Below, piece by piece: positions 5,341 to 6,401 of a stretch of 6,401 nt of DNA. This DNA is from an uncultured Parvularculaceae bacterium (GTDB lineage: Bacteria > Pseudomonadota > Alphaproteobacteria > Caulobacterales > Parvularculaceae): positions 1-6,401 of the forward strand of contig CAMYNO010000161.1 in NCBI GenBank assembly GCA_947259815.1, given 5' to 3'. How positions within the stretch are numbered: the first letter of the stretch is position 1; each line of letters starts with the position of its first letter. Below the pieces are notes generated by a model that saw nothing but the letters and a program-made list of their open reading frames with translations, ran no database searches and was not told the origin of the DNA. The position numbers and the translations under genes were made by a program.

Positions 5341-6401
5341 TTACTTCGACGCAAGCAGCGTCAACGGATCAACCGATTTCAGCTTCTGGCGAATTTCAAA
5401 ATGCAGTTGCGGCGTTGTAACCGCCCCTGTCTGGCCGACTTTGGCGATAACCTGGCCCTTGCGAACCACATCGCCTTTTTTAACCAGCATTGAATCATTG
5501 TGGGCGTACGCCGTCACGAAACCATCGGTGTGCTTTACCAGCAATAGATTGCCAAAGCCCTCAAGCTCCGATCCGCGATAGACAACTTCGCCGTCCGCGG
5601 CGGCGCGCACCGGGGTTCCCGCCGGCGCGGCGATATTGATGCCGTCATTGCGCTTGCCAAGCTCGCCGCCGCCATATTCAGCGATGACAGAGCCGCGCAC
5701 TGGCCACACGAACAACCCGTCATCATCCTTGGATTGTCCAAATGAAACCTGTTTGGCGAGAGCAGAAACGTCTTGAGGTTCCGTCACCGCCGTTGCCGGC
5801 GCTTTTGCAACAACGCGCTGCGCTTCACCCGGAACTGCCTGCTGCGGCGTTTCGATTTGCGCAACACGCGGTTGCGACCGGGTCGGAATTTCTGCAAGGC
5901 GCGGCGTGGCGGCGTTTACATTCGCGCCCGGCGCCAGAATTATCTGTCCTGGGCTCAGCGGATAGGGCGGGCGCAGATTATTCGACTGCGCGAGCAAGGG
6001 AACCGATACGCCGGTTTTGCGGCTGATCGCATAAAGCGTATCGCCCGGCTGCACATGATACTGCACATCGCGCTTGATCATTTCGCGCGCCGCCGGCGCC
6101 GCAGCGCCCGGTATCTGAACTTGCTGGCCGATTTCCAGATGATAGGGCGCACGCAGATTGTTTACGGCGATGATCGCTTTGGGATCGACATCATAACGCC
6201 GCCCAAGCGCATAGACCGTATCGCCCTTGCCGACCGAGACGACCTTGGCGCCGGACGGCGCAGCCGCCGTTTCCGCCGCCTGATAACTTGCCAGTTGAAC
6301 GCGGGCGTTATCTTCGCCGGACCGATACACAGCCGAAACCGGTTTCAGCTCCGCCGGCTCAACATTGCCGGCCGGCGCAGAATACACAGTCCGTTGCGGC
6401 G
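5341..6401 (-). CDS. NlpD/DipM-like LysM-LytM (M23) cell-division protein, N-terminus outside window
   Basis: The minus-strand frame ends at TAA (complement of 5341-5343) and is open to the right edge, giving the last 352 residues. A GTG at 6387 could be read as a start, but the frame continues upstream and a signal peptide or lipobox is missing, so the true start is probably beyond the window. Numbering from that GTG, two LysM peptidoglycan-binding domains lie at about 48-93 and 108-153, each with GDT(V/L)YA and NNLR(A/P)PY. A Pro/Gln/Ala-rich linker leads to a LytM/M23 fold at about 225-345 (FVWPVRGSVIAEYG, AHND, LHFEIR). The zinc-binding HxxxD is NDGIN (Asn247, Asn251) and HxH is QLH (Gln327), with only His296 and His329 kept, so it should not cleave peptidoglycan. 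NlpD, EnvC and DipM proteins of this kind activate amidases at the septum. In Caulobacter and other alphaproteobacteria such a gene often lies near surE/pcm, not visible here. Confidence 0.85.
   Translation of the reverse strand, partial: PQRTVYSAPAGNVEPAELKPVSAVYRSGEDNARVQLASYQAAETAAAPSGAKVVSVGKGDTVYALGRRYDVDPKAIIAVNNLRAPYHLEIGQQVQIPGAAAPAAREMIKRDVQYHVQPGDTLYAISRKTGVSVPLLAQSNNLRPPYPLSPGQIILAPGANVNAATPRLAEIPTRSQPRVAQIETPQQAVPGEAQRVVAKAPATAVTEPQDVSALAKQVSFGQSKDDDGLFVWPVRGSVIAEYGGGELGKRNDGINIAAPAGTPVRAAADGEVVYRGSELEGFGNLLLVKHTDGFVTAYAHNDSMLVKKGDVVRKGQVIAKVGQTGAVTTPQLHFEIRQKLKSVDPLTLLASK

Overview
The window is a stretch of alphaproteobacterial chromosome carrying the end of a flagellar operon, followed by a convergent cell-envelope gene. 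The evidence for an alphaproteobacterium is high G+C, GCC/GGC/CGC-rich codon use, and the gene order fliG - fliN - flbD. FlbD-type sigma-54 activators with a degenerate receiver domain are known from Caulobacter and its relatives. Genus or family cannot be decided from the sequence.

Layout, left to right. Bases 2-193 are the C-terminal end of fliG (motor switch), whose start lies outside the window. Bases 194-275 are a lower-GC spacer where Caulobacter-type operons carry flbE/fliH. Here the spacer holds only a 28-codon ORF that overlaps the fliG stop and the fliN start, plus a small hairpin. Then come fliN (276-596, switch/C-ring), flbD (606-1943, sigma-54-dependent flagellar regulator), an 82-bp gap with a REP-like repeat, flhA (2026-4113, export gate) and flhF (4131-5228, SRP-type GTPase linked to polar flagellar placement). 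All are on the + strand and tightly packed, consistent with one transcription unit that starts upstream of the window.

Bases 5229-5340 separate flhF from a convergent minus-strand gene. This spacer contains a strong hairpin-plus-T-tract terminator oriented for the minus strand. Bases 5341-6401 encode the C-terminal 352 residues of a two-LysM plus LytM (M23) protein of the NlpD/DipM type. Its active site is degenerate, so it is probably an activator of amidases at division rather than a hydrolase.

The flagellar genes act together. FliG and FliN build the rotor/C-ring, FlhA forms the export gate below it, FlhF probably sets where the basal body assembles, and FlbD couples transcription of later flagellar genes to assembly. 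I see no mobile element, CRISPR array, tRNA or rRNA and no evidence of a wholly new system. The points most worth a second look are the missing fliH/flbE with its coupled micro-ORF, the repeat abutting the flhA start, the divergent GTPase motifs of FlhF, and the inactive LytM domain.
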